Part shown: positions 9,626 through 17,846 of the stretch, piece by piece
Numbering within the stretch: position 1 is the stretch's first letter
Layout: each line of letters begins with the position of its first letter
DNA from: Piscinibacter sp.
GTDB lineage: Bacteria; Pseudomonadota; Gammaproteobacteria; Burkholderiales; Burkholderiaceae_C
Reading direction: 5' to 3'
DNA length: 64,000 nt
NCBI GenBank assembly: GCA_016706565.1
Contig: JADJJI010000013.1
Span: forward strand, 186,001-250,000
Translations under genes and position numbers: made by a program
The notes under the pieces: generated by a model
Seen by the model: the letters and a program-made list of their open reading frames with translations, nothing else
The model's database searches: none
What the model was told of the DNA's origin: nothing

Positions 9626-10081
9626 TCAACGCGGCAGCAGGCGCGCGGCCGCGAGCGCTGGATCGCTGGCGGCGATCAGCGTGGCAAGCATCACCTGTTG
9701 CGGCTCACCCGCGCGGTCGAGCCAGCGCACGCTGACGTCGACGGCGCGTGCGTTCGGCACCGCGGTGTCATCGACAAGGCGCTCGACGGCGTAGCGCGGG
9801 CTGCCGAGTTCGTCGGGCTCGATGGTGTAGGCCGCGCCGACGATGGCGTCGTAGGCCGCTGCGCTGCCCGCGATGCCGATCTGCACGAAGCCGCGCAGGC
9901 GTTCGAGGTCCTGCTGTGCCAGCCGCGTGGCCTCGCTGCGCTGGCGGGCCAGTTCGGCATGCTGGCGCAGTTCGGGCTGCAGGCGGATCACGGCGAGCAG
10001 GCCCAGCGTCATCACCAGAAAGGCGACGAGCATCTCGACCAGGGTGAAGCCCCTTTGGTGTCGCGACATATCGGATGGCAT
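9626..10081 (-). CDS. Type IV pilus minor pilin, PilV type
   Basis: 151 residues. The N-terminus has a class III prepilin signal: a short basic leader ending in RG, then FTLVEMLVAFLVMTLGLLAV, with Glu at position +5 for assembly. The mature part is short and lacks further recognisable motifs. It is the last gene of a minor-pilin run (fimT, pilE, pilW, pilX, pilV types). PilV-type minor pilins prime pilus assembly in the inner membrane. The assignment to PilV rests on the leader sequence, the size and the position. Confidence 0.8.
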   Translation of the reverse strand: MPSDMSRHQRGFTLVEMLVAFLVMTLGLLAVIRLQPELRQHAELARQRSEATRLAQQDLERLRGFVQIGIAGSAAAYDAIVGAAYTIEPDELGSPRYAVERLVDDTAVPNARAVDVSVRWLDRAGEPQQVMLATLIAASDPALAAARLLPR

Positions 10082-10105
10082 GGCCAGCTCCTCGTGGGTT
10101 GGGGG

Positions 10106-11173
10106 TCAGAAGTCGCGCCAGCTGCCGGGCAGGCGCACGAAGCTGCCCTGGCGTGTGCGAAGGGCATCCAGAACGTCGGGGTCGATCGCGAGGTCGAGCG
10201 AGCTGTCACCCGCCGCTGTGCCCTCGCTGATCAGCGCTCCTCGCACCACCGCGGCGGGTGCGGTCCATGCGAGGCCTTTGCCGTACAGCACGCCATGAAG
10301 CACGACATTGCCCTGCAGGCGGATCGCTCCGTCGGCGACGATGAGCATCGGCTTCTGTGGCGAGCCCAGGGTCATCGGGCCTTGCAGCAGCAGATCGCCC
10401 GGTATCGACACCAGCGTGATGCCGCGTGCCGCCGCGGCGGCCAATGCAGCGCTGCAATCGCTCTGGCAATCGAGTCGGTGCACGGCGGGTTGACGCTTCC
10501 ACGCCGAAGGCGACAGGCCGAAGAATCCGACGAAGAAGTCGTGCGCCTCGATGCCGGCACTGCGCACCGTCAACGCCGCCGAGGGCGGTACCGGCAGGGC
10601 CGGCTGCAGGGCGAACAGCGCCTCATGGCGCGCCGTGGCCGGGTCGCGGCCGCCGCCGCCGGGCCGGCACTCGCCCGCCCAGTGACTGCAGCCGATGGCG
10701 GCCACGCGCAGCACGCCGGGTTGCGGCCCGGCGGTCCAGCGCAGGCCAAAGGCGGCGCCGGCGTCGGGGCCGGTGGCCGGGCCCAGATCCGCCGCAGCGT
10801 CGGCCGGGCAGGCGCAGCTCCAGCCGTTCGGACCATGCAGGCAGGCCGGCTGCAACGCGCGCGGTGTCAGCGCCGGCACGCTCGTGTCCAGGTGACGCTC
10901 GCGGTAGGTCTCGGTGGCCAACGCCGAGGGGCGGCAGTCGGGGCCGAGCCGCTCGCTCGAATTGAGCAAGGCGAGGGCCCACTCGAGCCCGGCATCCGCG
11001 GCCTCGAACGCCGTTGTCGACTGCGTCTGGTTGGCCGACTGGCGTAGCTCCAGCAGCGTATTGCGGTTGGCGGCCAGCAGCACCGGCAGCATCGCGCCGA
11101 GCAGCATCAGCGTGACGGCGAGCGTTGTCGCGCCGCGTTGCGGGTGGCGAAAGGGAGAGCGCTTCATGGTCAT
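10106..11173 (-). CDS. PilX-type minor pilin, unusually long
   Basis: 355 residues from ATG at 11173 (MTMKRSPF), 2 bp after pilW. The N-terminus (RGATTLAVTLMLLGAMLPVL) is the hydrophobic helix of PilX-type pilins, which lack the Glu5 of typical prepilins. The following QTTTAFEAADAGLEWAL-like segment fits the PilX helix. It is longer than usual PilX proteins (around 200 residues). The extra C-terminal half carries hydrophobic beta-strand repeats (VSIPGDLLLQGPMTL, IRLQGNVVLHGVLYG, VVRGALISEG) that look like a small beta-helix or bactofilin-like layer. Several cysteine pairs in the middle suggest disulfides after export. Confidence 0.72.
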   Translation of the reverse strand: MTMKRSPFRHPQRGATTLAVTLMLLGAMLPVLLAANRNTLLELRQSANQTQSTTAFEAADAGLEWALALLNSSERLGPDCRPSALATETYRERHLDTSVPALTPRALQPACLHGPNGWSCACPADAAADLGPATGPDAGAAFGLRWTAGPQPGVLRVAAIGCSHWAGECRPGGGGRDPATARHEALFALQPALPVPPSAALTVRSAGIEAHDFFVGFFGLSPSAWKRQPAVHRLDCQSDCSAALAAAAARGITLVSIPGDLLLQGPMTLGSPQKPMLIVADGAIRLQGNVVLHGVLYGKGLAWTAPAAVVRGALISEGTAAGDSSLDLAIDPDVLDALRTRQGSFVRLPGSWRDF

Positions 11174-11175
11174 CC

Positions 11176-11850
11176 TCAGGCAGGGCAGGCGCCGATGACG
11201 CCGTCGTTGCGGATCCGCACTTCGCTGTCGAGCCTGCGCTGCAGCGAGGCGTCGTCGGAGGCGCGCGCCGTGATGCTCACGTGCAGGCTGCGCAGCTCGA
11301 GCTGGGCCTCGCAGCTCGTGCTGCCGGTGGGGCAGGGGCGGGCGCAGTGGTCGAGCAGCGACACCGTCTGCACTCGTGGCTGCACGCTGAACGCGGTGAC
11401 CTGCAGCGTGCCGGCATCGGTCAGCGCCTGCCAGTTGCCGGCGCCGAGCAGCAGCTCGATCACGCCGCTGCGCAGGCGCAGGCCGAACTGCTCGTTGCTG
11501 TCGAGCAGCTGGTTCTCGACCGTGTCGCGCGAGTACGCGAAGCGCGCCGCGTCGGAGGCGGCCGAGGCCGGCGCGAAGGCGGCGTACGGGTTGGCGACTG
11601 CGCCGGACGCGGCGGCGGCCGCCATGGCGACGGTCGGATCGGTCCAATGGCCCGCTCGCCGCAGGTCGCGCGTGATCACGTCGCTGGCGCTGCGCAAGTC
11701 CTGCATCAGTCGCATGGCGGCGGTGGCGCTGCGGTGTTCGCGCCACTGGCCGACGAGCACCGAGAAGCCCGCGGCGGTAATGAACAGGCCGATCGCCAGG
11801 CCGATCATCAGTTCGACCAGCGACAGTCCGCGTTGGTGGAGGCGTGGCAT
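11176..11850 (-). CDS. Type IV pilus minor pilin, PilW type
   Basis: 224 residues from ATG at 11850, preceded by GGAGG at 5-nt spacing; another ATG at 11862, 2 bp after the pilE-type stop, would add MEAA. The prepilin leader MPRLHQRG is followed by LSLVELMIGLAIGLFITAAGFSVLV with Glu at +5. The PilW signature region RSASDVITRDLRRAGHWT follows at about residue 55. PilW joins PilV, PilX and FimU/FimT in the priming complex of type IV pili. The gene is followed 2 bp later by the pilX type. Confidence 0.85.
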   Translation of the reverse strand: MPRLHQRGLSLVELMIGLAIGLFITAAGFSVLVGQWREHRSATAAMRLMQDLRSASDVITRDLRRAGHWTDPTVAMAAAAASGAVANPYAAFAPASAASDAARFAYSRDTVENQLLDSNEQFGLRLRSGVIELLLGAGNWQALTDAGTLQVTAFSVQPRVQTVSLLDHCARPCPTGSTSCEAQLELRSLHVSITARASDDASLQRRLDSEVRIRNDGVIGACPA

Positions 11851-11864
11851 GGCGGCCTCCATGC

Positions 11865-12317
11865 TCAAAGGCTCCAGCAGCGGCGATTCGCTGCCGGCGG
11901 GTTGGCCACGCTGTCGTCGGCGCCCGAGGCGCGCGTGATCACGGCGCCGTCGACCACCAGCTTGAGATGGCGACATTCACCGTCGCGGGCTTGCGCACCG
12001 CTGGCCCGCGCCACGACCTCGTAGCGCGACTCGTCGGCGGCGATCATCTCCAGTGCGTAGTGGCCGGAGCTCGTCTGCGCCGGCTGGCGCAGCTGCGCCA
12101 GGGTGGCGTAACCGCGATGGTTGACGAACCAGCGCTCCTGCGAGATCTGCACTTGCGTCAGCGCGACCAGTGCATCGGTGCGCCGCGCCTTCTGCAGGCT
12201 GCCCTGGAAGCTCGGGTAGGCGATGCTGGACAGCACGCTGGCAATGCCCAGCACGCTAAGCACCTCGATCAGCGTGAAGCCGCGCGAGCGACGGCCGAGG
12301 GTGGACGAATGCTGCAT
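11865..12317 (-). CDS. PilE-type minor pilin
   Basis: 150 residues with a prepilin peptidase site (RRSRG then FTLIEVLSVLGIASVLSSIAYPSF, Glu at +5) and the typical PilE continuation with YQGSLQKARRTDA-like text and an AQTSSGHYAL-like middle. The last residues carry a Cys near the end (NRRCWSL) and one in GECRHL, which would make the C-terminal disulfide loop. In beta- and gammaproteobacteria this gene usually closes the fimT-pilVWXY1E run, whereas here it stands second. Confidence 0.82.
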   Translation of the reverse strand: MQHSSTLGRRSRGFTLIEVLSVLGIASVLSSIAYPSFQGSLQKARRTDALVALTQVQISQERWFVNHRGYATLAQLRQPAQTSSGHYALEMIAADESRYEVVARASGAQARDGECRHLKLVVDGAVITRASGADDSVANPPAANRRCWSL

Positions 12318-12329
12318 GGTGGTTCCCTT

Positions 12330-12857
12330 TCAGCAGGCGCGGTAGCCGGGCACGGAAGCGAGCGGTGAGCAGCTGCGCACCCGGCCCATGACGTTGACGA
12401 CGTGGTGGATGGCGCGGCCATCTCTGGCGACGACGCGCCAGGTGGCGCTCGGCGTGGCGGTGCCGTGCTGCGGGTCGAAGGCGATCGAGGCGCTGTTCGA
12501 CTGGACTGCGATGCGGTCGGCCGCCGTCCAGCCCACGCTGCGCAGCAGCGATCCGCCGGCGGCGCAATGGCCGCTGCCGTCGGCCGCACAAGTGCATTGG
12601 TCGGCCGCGCCGGTGTGCACGACATAGCAGTTTGCGGCCGCCTGCCAGCTCACCCGCACGACGCGATTGCGGGCGATGGACTCGTTGCGGGCGAGCTGCA
12701 GATCGGCGGCGAGCTGGCTCGCACCGGCTTCGAGCCGGCGATGGTCGATCAGGCGGCCGAGGCTCGGTGCTGCTGCGGTGGCCGCCGTGGCGATGATCGC
12801 CACGACCACGGCGGCCTCGATGAGGCTCAGTCCGCGCTGGGGGTGATGTGCTTGCAT
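12330..12857 (-). CDS. FimT/GspH-type minor pseudopilin
   Basis: 175 residues. The leader MQAHHPQRG is followed by LSLIEAAVVVAIIATAATAAAP, a prepilin cleavage site with Glu5, and then the GspH/FimT signature LAADLQLARNESIARNRVVRVSW. It contains many cysteines in the middle (CYVV, CTCAADGSGHC), probably disulfide-bonded. It is the first gene of the minor-pilin run, which reads from 12857 down to 9626. The 130 bp upstream (12858-12987) hold GC-rich hairpins, including GCCCCGCAGCGGGGC, but no clear promoter. Confidence 0.85.
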   Translation of the reverse strand: MQAHHPQRGLSLIEAAVVVAIIATAATAAAPSLGRLIDHRRLEAGASQLAADLQLARNESIARNRVVRVSWQAAANCYVVHTGAADQCTCAADGSGHCAAGGSLLRSVGWTAADRIAVQSNSASIAFDPQHGTATPSATWRVVARDGRAIHHVVNVMGRVRSCSPLASVPGYRAC

Positions 12858-12987
12858 GCCGTGCTCCGTTTGAAACGATGCACGGACTGTAGAAATCGGG
12901 CGCGCCTTGCGCGTCCCGCACAGGGGCGAACAGACCGGCCCCGCTGCGGGGCGCCCAGGCCGGGTTCCCCCGGGCGGGGGATCCGCC

Positions 12988-13431
12988 TCAAATGTCCCGG
13001 ATCAGCTGCCGGAACTCGTCCACGTCCTCGAAGCTGCGGTACACGGAGGCGAAGCGGACGTAGGCCACCTTGTCGATGCGCTTGAGCTCGCGCATGACGA
13101 GTTCACCCAGGCGGGTGGAGGCCACCTCCTTGGCGCCGCTGTTGAGCAGCTTTTCCTGGATGCGCTCGACCGCGGCGTCTATCTGCTCCACGCTCACCGG
13201 CCGCTTGCGCAGCGCCAGCGCCATCGAGGCGCGCAGCTTGGCGAGTTCGAAGTCGGCCCGCGTACCGTCCTTCTTGACCACCGAGGGCAGCGCGATCTCT
13301 GCCCGCTCGTAGGTGGTGAATCGCTTGTCGCAGGACTGGCAGCGCCGCCGGCGGCGCACGACGTCACCCTCGTCGGACTCGCGTGTCTCGACGACCTGGG
13401 TGTCTTCGTGGCTGCAGAAGGGGCAGCGCAT
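12988..13431 (-). CDS. nrdR: Transcriptional repressor NrdR
   Basis: 147 residues with the N-terminal zinc ribbon MRCPFC ... [15 protein letters not shown] and the ATP-cone domain ([20 protein letters not shown]). NrdR senses the nucleotide pool through the ATP-cone and represses ribonucleotide reductase genes at NrdR boxes. It lies 18 bp downstream of glyA on the same strand, a pairing common in betaproteobacteria. Confidence 0.97.
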   Translation of the reverse strand: MRCPFCSHEDTQVVETRESDEGDVVRRRRRCQSCDKRFTTYERAEIALPSVVKKDGTRADFELAKLRASMALALRKRPVSVEQIDAAVERIQEKLLNSGAKEVASTRLGELVMRELKRIDKVAYVRFASVYRSFEDVDEFRQLIRDI

Positions 13432-13449
13432 GCCGTGCCGGTGGCCGCG

Positions 13450-14700
13450 TCAGCGGTAGACCGGGAAGTCCTTGGTCAGCGCCGCGACCTTGGCGCGCAC
13501 GGCGGCGATGTTCGCTTCGTCATGCGGCTTGTCGAGCACGTCAGCGATCAGGTTGGCGGTCAGCCGCGCCTGATCTTCCTTGAAACCGCGCGTGGTCATC
13601 GCCGGCGAACCGAGGCGGATGCCGCTGGTCACCATCGGCTTCTGCGGGTCGTTCGGGATGCCGTTCTTGTTGCAGGTCATGTGTGCCATGCCGAGGATGG
13701 CTTCCGCTTCCTTGCCGGTCAGGCCCTTGGGTCGCAGGTCGACCAGCATCACGTGGCTCTCGGTGCGCCCGCTGACGATGCGCAGGCCGCGCGAAACGAG
13801 CGTCTCGGCCATCGCCGCGGCATTCTTCACCACCTGCTGCTGGTAGACCTTGAACTCGGGCGACAGCGCCTCCTTGAAGGCGACCGCCTTGCCGGCGATC
13901 ACATGCATCAGCGGGCCGCCCTGGATGCCGGGGAAGATCGCGCTGTTGACCTTCTTGGCGATCTCGTCGCCACGCATCAGGATCAGGCCGCCGCGCGGGC
14001 CGCGCAGCGTCTTGTGCGTGGTCGTGGTGACCACGTCGGCGTGTGGCACCGGGTTCGGGTAGACGCCCGCGGCGATCAGGCCGGCATAGTGCGCCATGTC
14101 GACCATGAAGTAGGCGCCGATCGCCTTGGCGACCTTGGCGAAGCGCTCGAAGTCGATGCGCAGGGCGTAGGCCGAGGCGCCGGCGATGATCAGCTTCGGC
14201 TTGTGCTCGTGCGCCAGGCGCTCCATGGCGTCGTAGTCGATCTCTTCCTTGGCGTTCAGCCCGTAGGAGACGACCTTGAACCACTTGCCGCTCATGTTCA
14301 GCGGCATGCCGTGGGTGAGGTGGCCGCCTTCGGCCAGGCTCATGCCCATGATGGTGTCGCCGGGCTGCAGCAGGCCGAAGAACACACCCTGGTTGGCCTG
14401 CGAGCCGGAGTTCGGCTGCACATTGGCATGTTCGGCGCCGAACAGCTGCTTGGCGCGGTCGATGGCGAGTTGCTCGACCACATCGACGTTCTCGCAGCCG
14501 CCGTAGTAGCGGCGGCCCGGGTAGCCCTCGGCGTACTTGTTGGTGAGCTGCGAGCCTTGCGCGGCCATCACTGCGGGAGACGCATAGTTCTCCGAGGCGA
14601 TCAGCTCGATGTGGTCTTCCTGGCGCTGGTTCTCGCGCTGGATGGCGGCCCAGATCTCCGGATCGATGTGGGCGACGGTGGAAACGGAACGGTCGAACAT
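13450..14700 (-). CDS. glyA: Serine hydroxymethyltransferase
   Basis: 416 residues, normal length. It interconverts serine plus tetrahydrofolate with glycine plus methylene-tetrahydrofolate. PLP-enzyme landmarks are visible: [44 protein letters not shown]-type text ([13 protein letters not shown]) and the Schiff-base lysine in [16 protein letters not shown]. In a methylotroph it could also serve a serine-cycle role, but the glyA-nrdR arrangement is the ordinary housekeeping one. The start at 14700 has AAGGA 9 nt upstream. The 5' leader contains a probable ZTP riboswitch. Confidence 0.97.
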   Translation of the reverse strand: MFDRSVSTVAHIDPEIWAAIQRENQRQEDHIELIASENYASPAVMAAQGSQLTNKYAEGYPGRRYYGGCENVDVVEQLAIDRAKQLFGAEHANVQPNSGSQANQGVFFGLLQPGDTIMGMSLAEGGHLTHGMPLNMSGKWFKVVSYGLNAKEEIDYDAMERLAHEHKPKLIIAGASAYALRIDFERFAKVAKAIGAYFMVDMAHYAGLIAAGVYPNPVPHADVVTTTTHKTLRGPRGGLILMRGDEIAKKVNSAIFPGIQGGPLMHVIAGKAVAFKEALSPEFKVYQQQVVKNAAAMAETLVSRGLRIVSGRTESHVMLVDLRPKGLTGKEAEAILGMAHMTCNKNGIPNDPQKPMVTSGIRLGSPAMTTRGFKEDQARLTANLIADVLDKPHDEANIAAVRAKVAALTKDFPVYR

Positions 14701-14756
14701 GTTGGCAGTCCTTGACAGCGGAAGTACCCGGGGCCGGCCGCAGGGGTTGCGGTCGC

Positions 14757-14870
14757 AGGGCTGCCCAGGCGAACGGCGGATCCGGCGCCCGCAGCGGCAG
14801 GCTCCGACCACGCTTCCCGGTGGTTCACCACCTCAGGCCCCAGGGCGGGGCCGCATCGCCAGTCGCGCGG
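14757..14870 (-). promoter_or_regulatory. Probable ZTP (pfl) riboswitch in the glyA leader
   Basis: Read on the minus strand, the leader of glyA contains the conserved blocks of the pfl/ZTP motif in the right order: CGACTGGCG (14865-14857), a GGTGG-TGAA-CCACC hairpin followed at once by GGGAAGCG, a variable GC-rich insert, then CCGTTCGCCTGGGCA ending near 14762. ZTP riboswitches sense the purine intermediate ZTP/ZMP, which accumulates when 10-formyl-THF is short, and typically turn on glyA, folD or purH. The remaining 60 nt before the start codon, which form a CTGCGACCGCAACCCCTGCGG stem, would be the expression platform. Recognised by eye, not by covariance search. Confidence 0.8.
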
Positions 14871-14902
14871 TCTCGCCAGTGTAGCGGAGCCGCGCCGGCG
14901 CT

Positions 14903-15811
14903 TCAGCGCAGGTAGGCGACCTGCTCCGGAGCTTCGGCATCGCGCGCCGGCGCCACGGCCGGCTGCGCTTCGGGTCGCTGCGCTGCAGAGGCAGCCGCGG
15001 CCGGCGCCGACACCGAGATCAGCGCGACGTTGGCCGGCACCGACTTGCCGCCGGCCACCATGCGCAGATTGTTCTGTTCGGCAAGCACCTTGCCGGCATA
15101 ACCGCCGTCGTCCTCGAGATTGGCCGCGCCCACGTAGTAGCGCAGGCCGGCCTCGACGCTGCCAGCGCGGGCGATGCACTCCTTGAGCACCTGCACGCCG
15201 ACGCGCAGGTTGGTCACCGGGTCGAACGCCGCCAGATTGCCGCCGAAGGCCTCGTACTTGTCGTCGTGGATCTTCGTCATCACCTGCATCAGGCCCTGCG
15301 CGCCGACGGTGCTCTGAGCGAACGGGTTGAAGCTCGATTCCACGGCCATGATGGCCAGGATCAGCGTCGGGTCCAGCCCGGCGCGCTGGCCGACGTTCCA
15401 GGCTTCCTGAACGAGGCGACTGATCGGCTCCGGCGCGACGCGGTAGCGGCGCGAGATCCAGTGCGCCACGGCGGCCTGCTGGCGGGTGAGTTCCTTCGGA
15501 TCGGTGGCCGTGGCGCGGCTGATCGCGTCGGGCTCACTCAACTGGGCTGCCAGCAGTTCAGCCGGCTCGGCCCGCGCTTCGTGACGCGCCTGCAGCCAGC
15601 CCAGTACCGTGGTTTCGGCAGCGTGCCGGAACTCGGGCTTGCCGAAGGTAAACACCGCGGCGGCCACGAGCAGCAGCCCGAGCAGCGCCAGCATGTTGTG
15701 GCTGACTTCGAGCAGGCCGTGCCCGACGTCCTTCAGGAACACCGTGGCCGACTCGCCGATGGCATCGCGCACCTGGCGGGCACGCGTCGAGCATCGATTC
15801 AGCGTTGTCAT
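14903..15811 (-). CDS. Lytic transglycosylase, SLT domain, membrane-anchored
   Basis: 302 residues. One transmembrane helix lies near residues 38-57 (NMLALLGLLLVAAAVFTFG). The SLT domain spans about 135-235, with the catalytic Glu in AIMAVESSFNPFAQS, followed by GAQGLMQVMTKIHDDKY and a YYVGAANLEDDGGYAGKVL stretch. It would cleave the MurNAc-GlcNAc bond of peptidoglycan with formation of the 1,6-anhydro ring, on the periplasmic face. The C-terminus is Ala/Pro-rich. It is a single gene with its own upstream region (15812-16090) shared divergently with ubiD. Confidence 0.88.
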   Translation of the reverse strand: MTTLNRCSTRARQVRDAIGESATVFLKDVGHGLLEVSHNMLALLGLLLVAAAVFTFGKPEFRHAAETTVLGWLQARHEARAEPAELLAAQLSEPDAISRATATDPKELTRQQAAVAHWISRRYRVAPEPISRLVQEAWNVGQRAGLDPTLILAIMAVESSFNPFAQSTVGAQGLMQVMTKIHDDKYEAFGGNLAAFDPVTNLRVGVQVLKECIARAGSVEAGLRYYVGAANLEDDGGYAGKVLAEQNNLRMVAGGKSVPANVALISVSAPAAAASAAQRPEAQPAVAPARDAEAPEQVAYLR

Positions 15812-16090
15812 GTCACTCCTTCTGTTCAGGCCGCCGGCCCCGCAGGGCGACCCCGGCAGACAGCCTGGGGCGACGGTGATAATCCTCGGCCGGAGATCGG
15901 GTGCCGTCTTGCGCGGCGTCTTCCGGCAGCGATTCGAACCTGGGTTCGACTGTGGCAGCGGCTCGGCTGCTTCACTATCCCTGCACCATGGGGTTCGGGT
16001 TATCCCTTGTTGGTGCGAACGGGCCGAATTCTAGGAAGCCTTTTCATAACTGGTCAAGGTTATGACATCGATCTGTAATTACTTTTCAGT
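15812..16090. other. Divergent intergenic region between the transglycosylase gene and ubiD
   Basis: No gene was found in these 279 bases. Two dyads stand out: TCGAACC-TG-GGTTCGA at 15934-15949 and the AT-rich TCATAAC-8 bp-GTTATGA at 16044-16065. The last 60 bases before ubiD are clearly less GC-rich than the surroundings, as expected of a promoter. A GGTTCGAATC string at the first dyad recalls a tRNA T-loop, but no cloverleaf can be formed. Confidence 0.6.
16044..16065. promoter_or_regulatory. AT-rich inverted repeat upstream of ubiD (candidate operator)
   Basis: Perfect 7-bp arms TCATAAC and GTTATGA are separated by 8 bp and end 25 bp before the ubiD start codon. The arm centres are about 15 bp apart, so they face roughly 1.5 helical turns, as for many dimeric repressors. 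The protein that binds is unknown. Confidence 0.4.
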
Positions 16091-17651
16091 ATGAAGTACC
16101 GAGATCTCCGTGAGTTTGTTGACGGTCTGGAGCGGCTCGGCGAGCTCAAACGCGTCGCAGAGCCAGTCTCCGCGCGGCTCGAGATGACAGCGGTCAGTGA
16201 CTCCGTGCTGCGCGCTGGCGGGCCGGCACTTTTTTTCGAATCGCCTGTCGGTTACAAAATTCCGGTGCTCGCGAACCTGTTCGGCACTCCGAAGCGGGTG
16301 GCTCTGGGGATGGGTGCCACCGAGGTAAGCGAACTGCGCGAGGTGGGGCAGTTGCTGGCTCGCCTGAAGGAGCCGGAGCCGCCCAAGGGCCTGAAGGACA
16401 CCGGCCGCTTGTTACACATGATGAAGGCGGTGTGGGACATGAAGCCGGCGTCGGTGCGCCAGGCACACTGCCAGGAGACGGTACTGGAAGGCGCCGACAT
16501 CGACCTGGCCCGCCTGCCGGTGCAGACCTGCTGGCCGGGAGACGCCGGGCCGCTGATCACCTGGGGGCTGGTCGTCACGCGGGGGCCGCAAGGCGGCCCG
16601 AAGGCGAGGTCGCGCCAGAACCTGGGCATCTATCGCCAGCAGGTCATCGGCCCGCGCCAGGTGATCATGCGCTGGCTGGCCCATCGCGGAGGTGCACTCG
16701 ATTTCCGGGAGTTCGCGCTGGCCAAGCCGGGGCAGCCGTTCCCGATCGCCGTGGCCCTGGGAGCTGATCCGGCCACCATCCTGGGTGCCGTGACTCCGGT
16801 GCCCGATACGCTGTCGGAATACCAGTTCGCCGGCCTCTTGCGCGGCAGCCGCACCGAGGTGACCGACAGCGCCGTCGGCGACGCGGGCGTGATGCTTCAG
16901 GTGCCGGCGAGCGCCGAGTTCGTGCTCGAGGGGCGTATTCCGGTGGCCGATTCCGGCTGGACCGGCCACAGCGAGCACGGCGTGCCGATGAAGGAAATCA
17001 ACGGCTACCTGCATGCGCTCGAAGGCCCGTTCGGCGACCACACCGGCTATTACAACGAGCAGGACTGGTTCCCAGTGCTCGAGCTGGACGCGCATCACGC
17101 ACCGGCGCGACCCGATCTACCACTCCACCTACACCGGCAAGCCGCCGGACGAACCCGCCGTGCTGGGCGTGGCACTCAACGAAGTGTTCGTGCCGATCCT
17201 GCAGAAGCAGTTTCCGGAGATCGTCGACTTCTACCTGCCGCCCGAAGGCTGCAGCTACCGCATGGCGATCATCAGCATCCGCAAGGCCTATCCGGGACAC
17301 GCCAAGCGGGTGATGTTCGGTCTGTGGAGCTTCCTGCGCCAGTTCATGTATACCAAGTTCATCGTCGTCACCGACGACGACGTCGACATCCGCCGCTGGG
17401 ACGAGGTGATCTGGGCCATCACCACCCGCATGGACCCGGTGCGCGACACCACGCTGGTGGGCAACACGCCGATCGACTACCTCGACTTCGCGTCGCCGGT
17501 CAGCGGCCTCGGCGGCAAGATGGGCCTGGATGCAACCAACAAGTGGCCGGGCGAGACTTCGCGGGAGTGGGGGCGCTCGATCCGCATGGACGCGGCGGTC
17601 GAGCAGCGCGTGGCAGGCATCGTCTCGAGCCTCACGGGGCGCCAGCCATGA
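16091..17651 (+). pseudogene. ubiD: ubiD (4-hydroxy-3-polyprenylbenzoate decarboxylase) with a one-base frameshift
   Basis: Residues 1 to about 331, starting with [16 protein letters not shown], read in the frame of 16091 and match UbiD, including [16 protein letters not shown] and [17 protein letters not shown]. At about 17084-17090 the match jumps to the next frame, which runs to TGA at 17651 with [19 protein letters not shown] and [13 protein letters not shown]. One extra base (probably a G in CTGGAC near 17086) explains the jump. Both halves are intact and well conserved, so this is either a sequencing error or a very recent mutation. UbiD with UbiX and its prenylated FMN makes the ubiquinone precursor, so a truly broken copy would need a replacement elsewhere. 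Confidence 0.9.
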
Positions 17652-17679
17652 CAAGAGGAAACACGAACGCAGATCGTGC

Positions 17680-17708
17680 TTGAACTCGGGCGTGACATGG
17701 CCTAGCTT
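17680..17708 (+). promoter_or_regulatory. Possible sigma-70 promoter downstream of ubiD
   Basis: TTGAAC at 17680-17685 and TAGCTT at 17703-17708 are separated by 17 bp, 29 bp after the ubiD stop codon. The -35 is good and the -10 is weak. It would drive the candidate small RNA that ends at the terminator near 17846. Confidence 0.35.
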
Positions 17709-17714
17709 TGGAGA

Positions 17715-17846
17715 ACCTGCATGCAGGTAAACCCAATGGCGCAGTCCCTGCGCGCCAGGAGCCCCGGACCACTTTCCTCCGGAGCCCCGAACCGGTGGCG
17801 TCAGCCACCCGCCCCTCCCACCTCTGGTCGGGAGGGGTTTGTCTTT
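17715..17846 (+). ncRNA. Candidate small RNA or ubiD 3' RNA with several hairpins
   Basis: About 130 nt of non-coding sequence with successive stems: CCTGCATGCAGG, a CTCCGGAG stem within complementary CCCCGG/CCGGAG text, GGTGGC-GTCA-GCCACC (17794-17809), and a final CCCCTCCC/GGGAGGGG hairpin followed by a T-rich run. There is a possible promoter 5' and a terminator 3'. It may be a free-standing sRNA or only the processed 3' end of the ubiD message. No known family was recognised. Confidence 0.35.

Noticed and set aside
7736-11047. An uninterrupted plus-strand frame of about 1100 codons
   Set aside because: It runs opposite ribE, ribD and the minor-pilin genes, has no recognisable domain, and is rich in His/Arg/Gln/Ala as expected for an antisense frame in GC-rich DNA.
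12895-12985. Terminator after nrdR
   Set aside because: GC-rich stems such as GCCCCGCAGCGGGGC are present but no U-rich tail follows on the minus strand.
15931-15950. GGTTCGAATC (minus strand) resembling a tRNA T-loop, with CACCA nearby on the plus strand
   Set aside because: The T-stem does not pair and no acceptor or anticodon stem can be drawn; it is better described as the inverted repeat TCGAACC-TG-GGTTCGA.
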